DNA of 5,065 nucleotides, taken from assembly GCA_029240775.1 (NCBI GenBank), contig JARDZQ010000415.1, positions 1 through 5,065 of the forward strand, in the 5' to 3' direction. The DNA comes from Rubrobacteraceae bacterium. GTDB taxonomy: Bacteria > Actinomycetota > Rubrobacteria > Rubrobacterales > Rubrobacteraceae. Below the pieces are notes generated by a model that was given only the letters and a program-made list of their open reading frames with translations, was not told where the DNA came from and searched no databases. The position numbers and the translations under genes were made by a program. This document shows, one piece after another, positions 4,404 to 5,065 of the stretch (position 1 is the first letter of the stretch; each line of letters starts with the position of its first letter).

Positions 4404-5065
4404 AACGGAATAACGGGCTCGGCAGACTCTACGACAGGCTCACGCCGGATGAGCGCTTCAGGCTCGATGTGGAGGCGATGGCAAGGGACGATTCGGTGGA
4501 GTCCCGGAGGCTCGTGGACACGTGCCCGCGCCGCTTCTACACCATGGCCGAGCTGGGGTTCTCGGCGCGGTGGGAGGGCGCCATACACCTCGCAACGGCG
4601 GTCCTACTGGACTTCGGGTACAAGAGCGCCAAGCTGCGCATGATAGACGCCTTCCGCGCGGTCATCCCCTACTCGCAGACCCTCGCCCAAGACGCCGCTC
4701 TGGACGCCTACTTCGACGGCCACCGCTCCGGGAGCTACCACGCCTGGAACGCCGCCGGCAAGACGGGACGTCCCCCGGCCTGGCCAGAGCCCGATGTGGA
4801 GCCCGATGACGATGAGCTGGATCCGGCCATGGAGCGGGACGCAGACGAGATAGAAGCGAAGGTAAAGAAGTACGGCGAGCTACTGCCGGAGCTCATAGAG
4901 CGCCTGGAGCGCGAGCTCGCAACCGAGCTCCTCGCAGTGTGGGAGGCGTTCTGCGGCTTCTGCGAGGGGGAGATGGGCTTCTCGGCCGAGAAGTTGCTGC
5001 AGGCGACGTTTCGCCCGGCGCTCGAGGACGTGGCGTGGTTTGGAGAGCTCTGCAAGCGGCTCGAG
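4400..5065 (+). CDS. LTPDERFRL-family phage protein, partial at the right edge
   Basis: The ATG overlaps the preceding stop (ATGA) and has GAGGAG 6 nt upstream. The frame stays open for 222 codons to the window end. The N-terminus LYDRLTPDERFRLDVEAMAR followed by RLVDTCPRRFYTM (residues 38-49) is a pattern I recognise from uncharacterised proteins in phage-like gene clusters of high-G+C and thermophilic bacteria. Further on are a helical region (~60-100), an SGSYHAWNAAGKTGRPPAWP segment, a strongly acidic linker (~121-140), a charged helix (~140-190) and a CxxC (C195/C198) near WEAFCGFCEG. No enzyme motif is visible, and no signal or membrane segment. Its C-terminus and the following gene lie outside the window. 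Confidence 0.85.
   Translation, partial: MKRNNGLGRLYDRLTPDERFRLDVEAMARDDSVESRRLVDTCPRRFYTMAELGFSARWEGAIHLATAVLLDFGYKSAKLRMIDAFRAVIPYSQTLAQDAALDAYFDGHRSGSYHAWNAAGKTGRPPAWPEPDVEPDDDELDPAMERDADEIEAKVKKYGELLPELIERLERELATELLAVWEAFCGFCEGEMGFSAEKLLQATFRPALEDVAWFGELCKRLE

Overview
The window is G+C-rich, with GTG and TTG starts, dense Shine-Dalgarno-led genes, frequent AGG/CGG Arg codons and GAG-CTC runs. This suggests an actinobacterial host, with a Rubrobacter- or Thermoleophilia-like lineage as my best guess (inference from codon style only). All supported genes lie on the plus strand, and their content is that of a mobile element (temperate phage, phage satellite or other integrative element), not housekeeping DNA. 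No rRNA, tRNA, CRISPR array, integrase, transposase or att site is visible.

Layout. Positions 1-160 hold the 3' end of an unrecognised gene. Positions 157-278 form a short leader with two possible tiny ORFs, a strong AAAGGAGG site, and a hairpin that reads as an intrinsic terminator on the minus strand. Positions 271-2793 encode an 840-residue Prim-Pol/D5_N/superfamily 3 helicase protein of the P4-alpha type, the replication initiator of the element. Its last ~110 codons are low complexity. They carry a cluster of GCGGAC/GTCCGC hexamers, including two opposed 9-bp-period arrays that flank an A+T-richer stretch (about 2625-2723). This is the arrangement expected of an iteron origin, and it is the most interesting signal here.

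Downstream is a tight run of small genes, most joined by 4-base ATGA or GTGA stop/start overlaps. In order they are: a 92-residue charged, Trp-rich protein (2790-3068); a broken gene of a phage-type zinc-knuckle/HTH family, split into a 35-codon head and an out-of-frame 124-codon tail with the HTH core missing (3077-3548); a 64-residue acidic protein (3545-3739); a 59-residue two-helix membrane protein (3736-3915); a possible 41-residue protein (3912-4037); a Cys/His zinc-knuckle plus coiled-coil protein (4041-4403); and a LTPDERFRL-family phage protein that runs off the right edge (4400 onward).

Working model (inference): the primase-helicase initiates at the repeat cluster in its own 3' end, and the small genes are co-transcribed accessory functions between the replication and packaging modules. 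Only the primase-helicase has a confident biochemical role.
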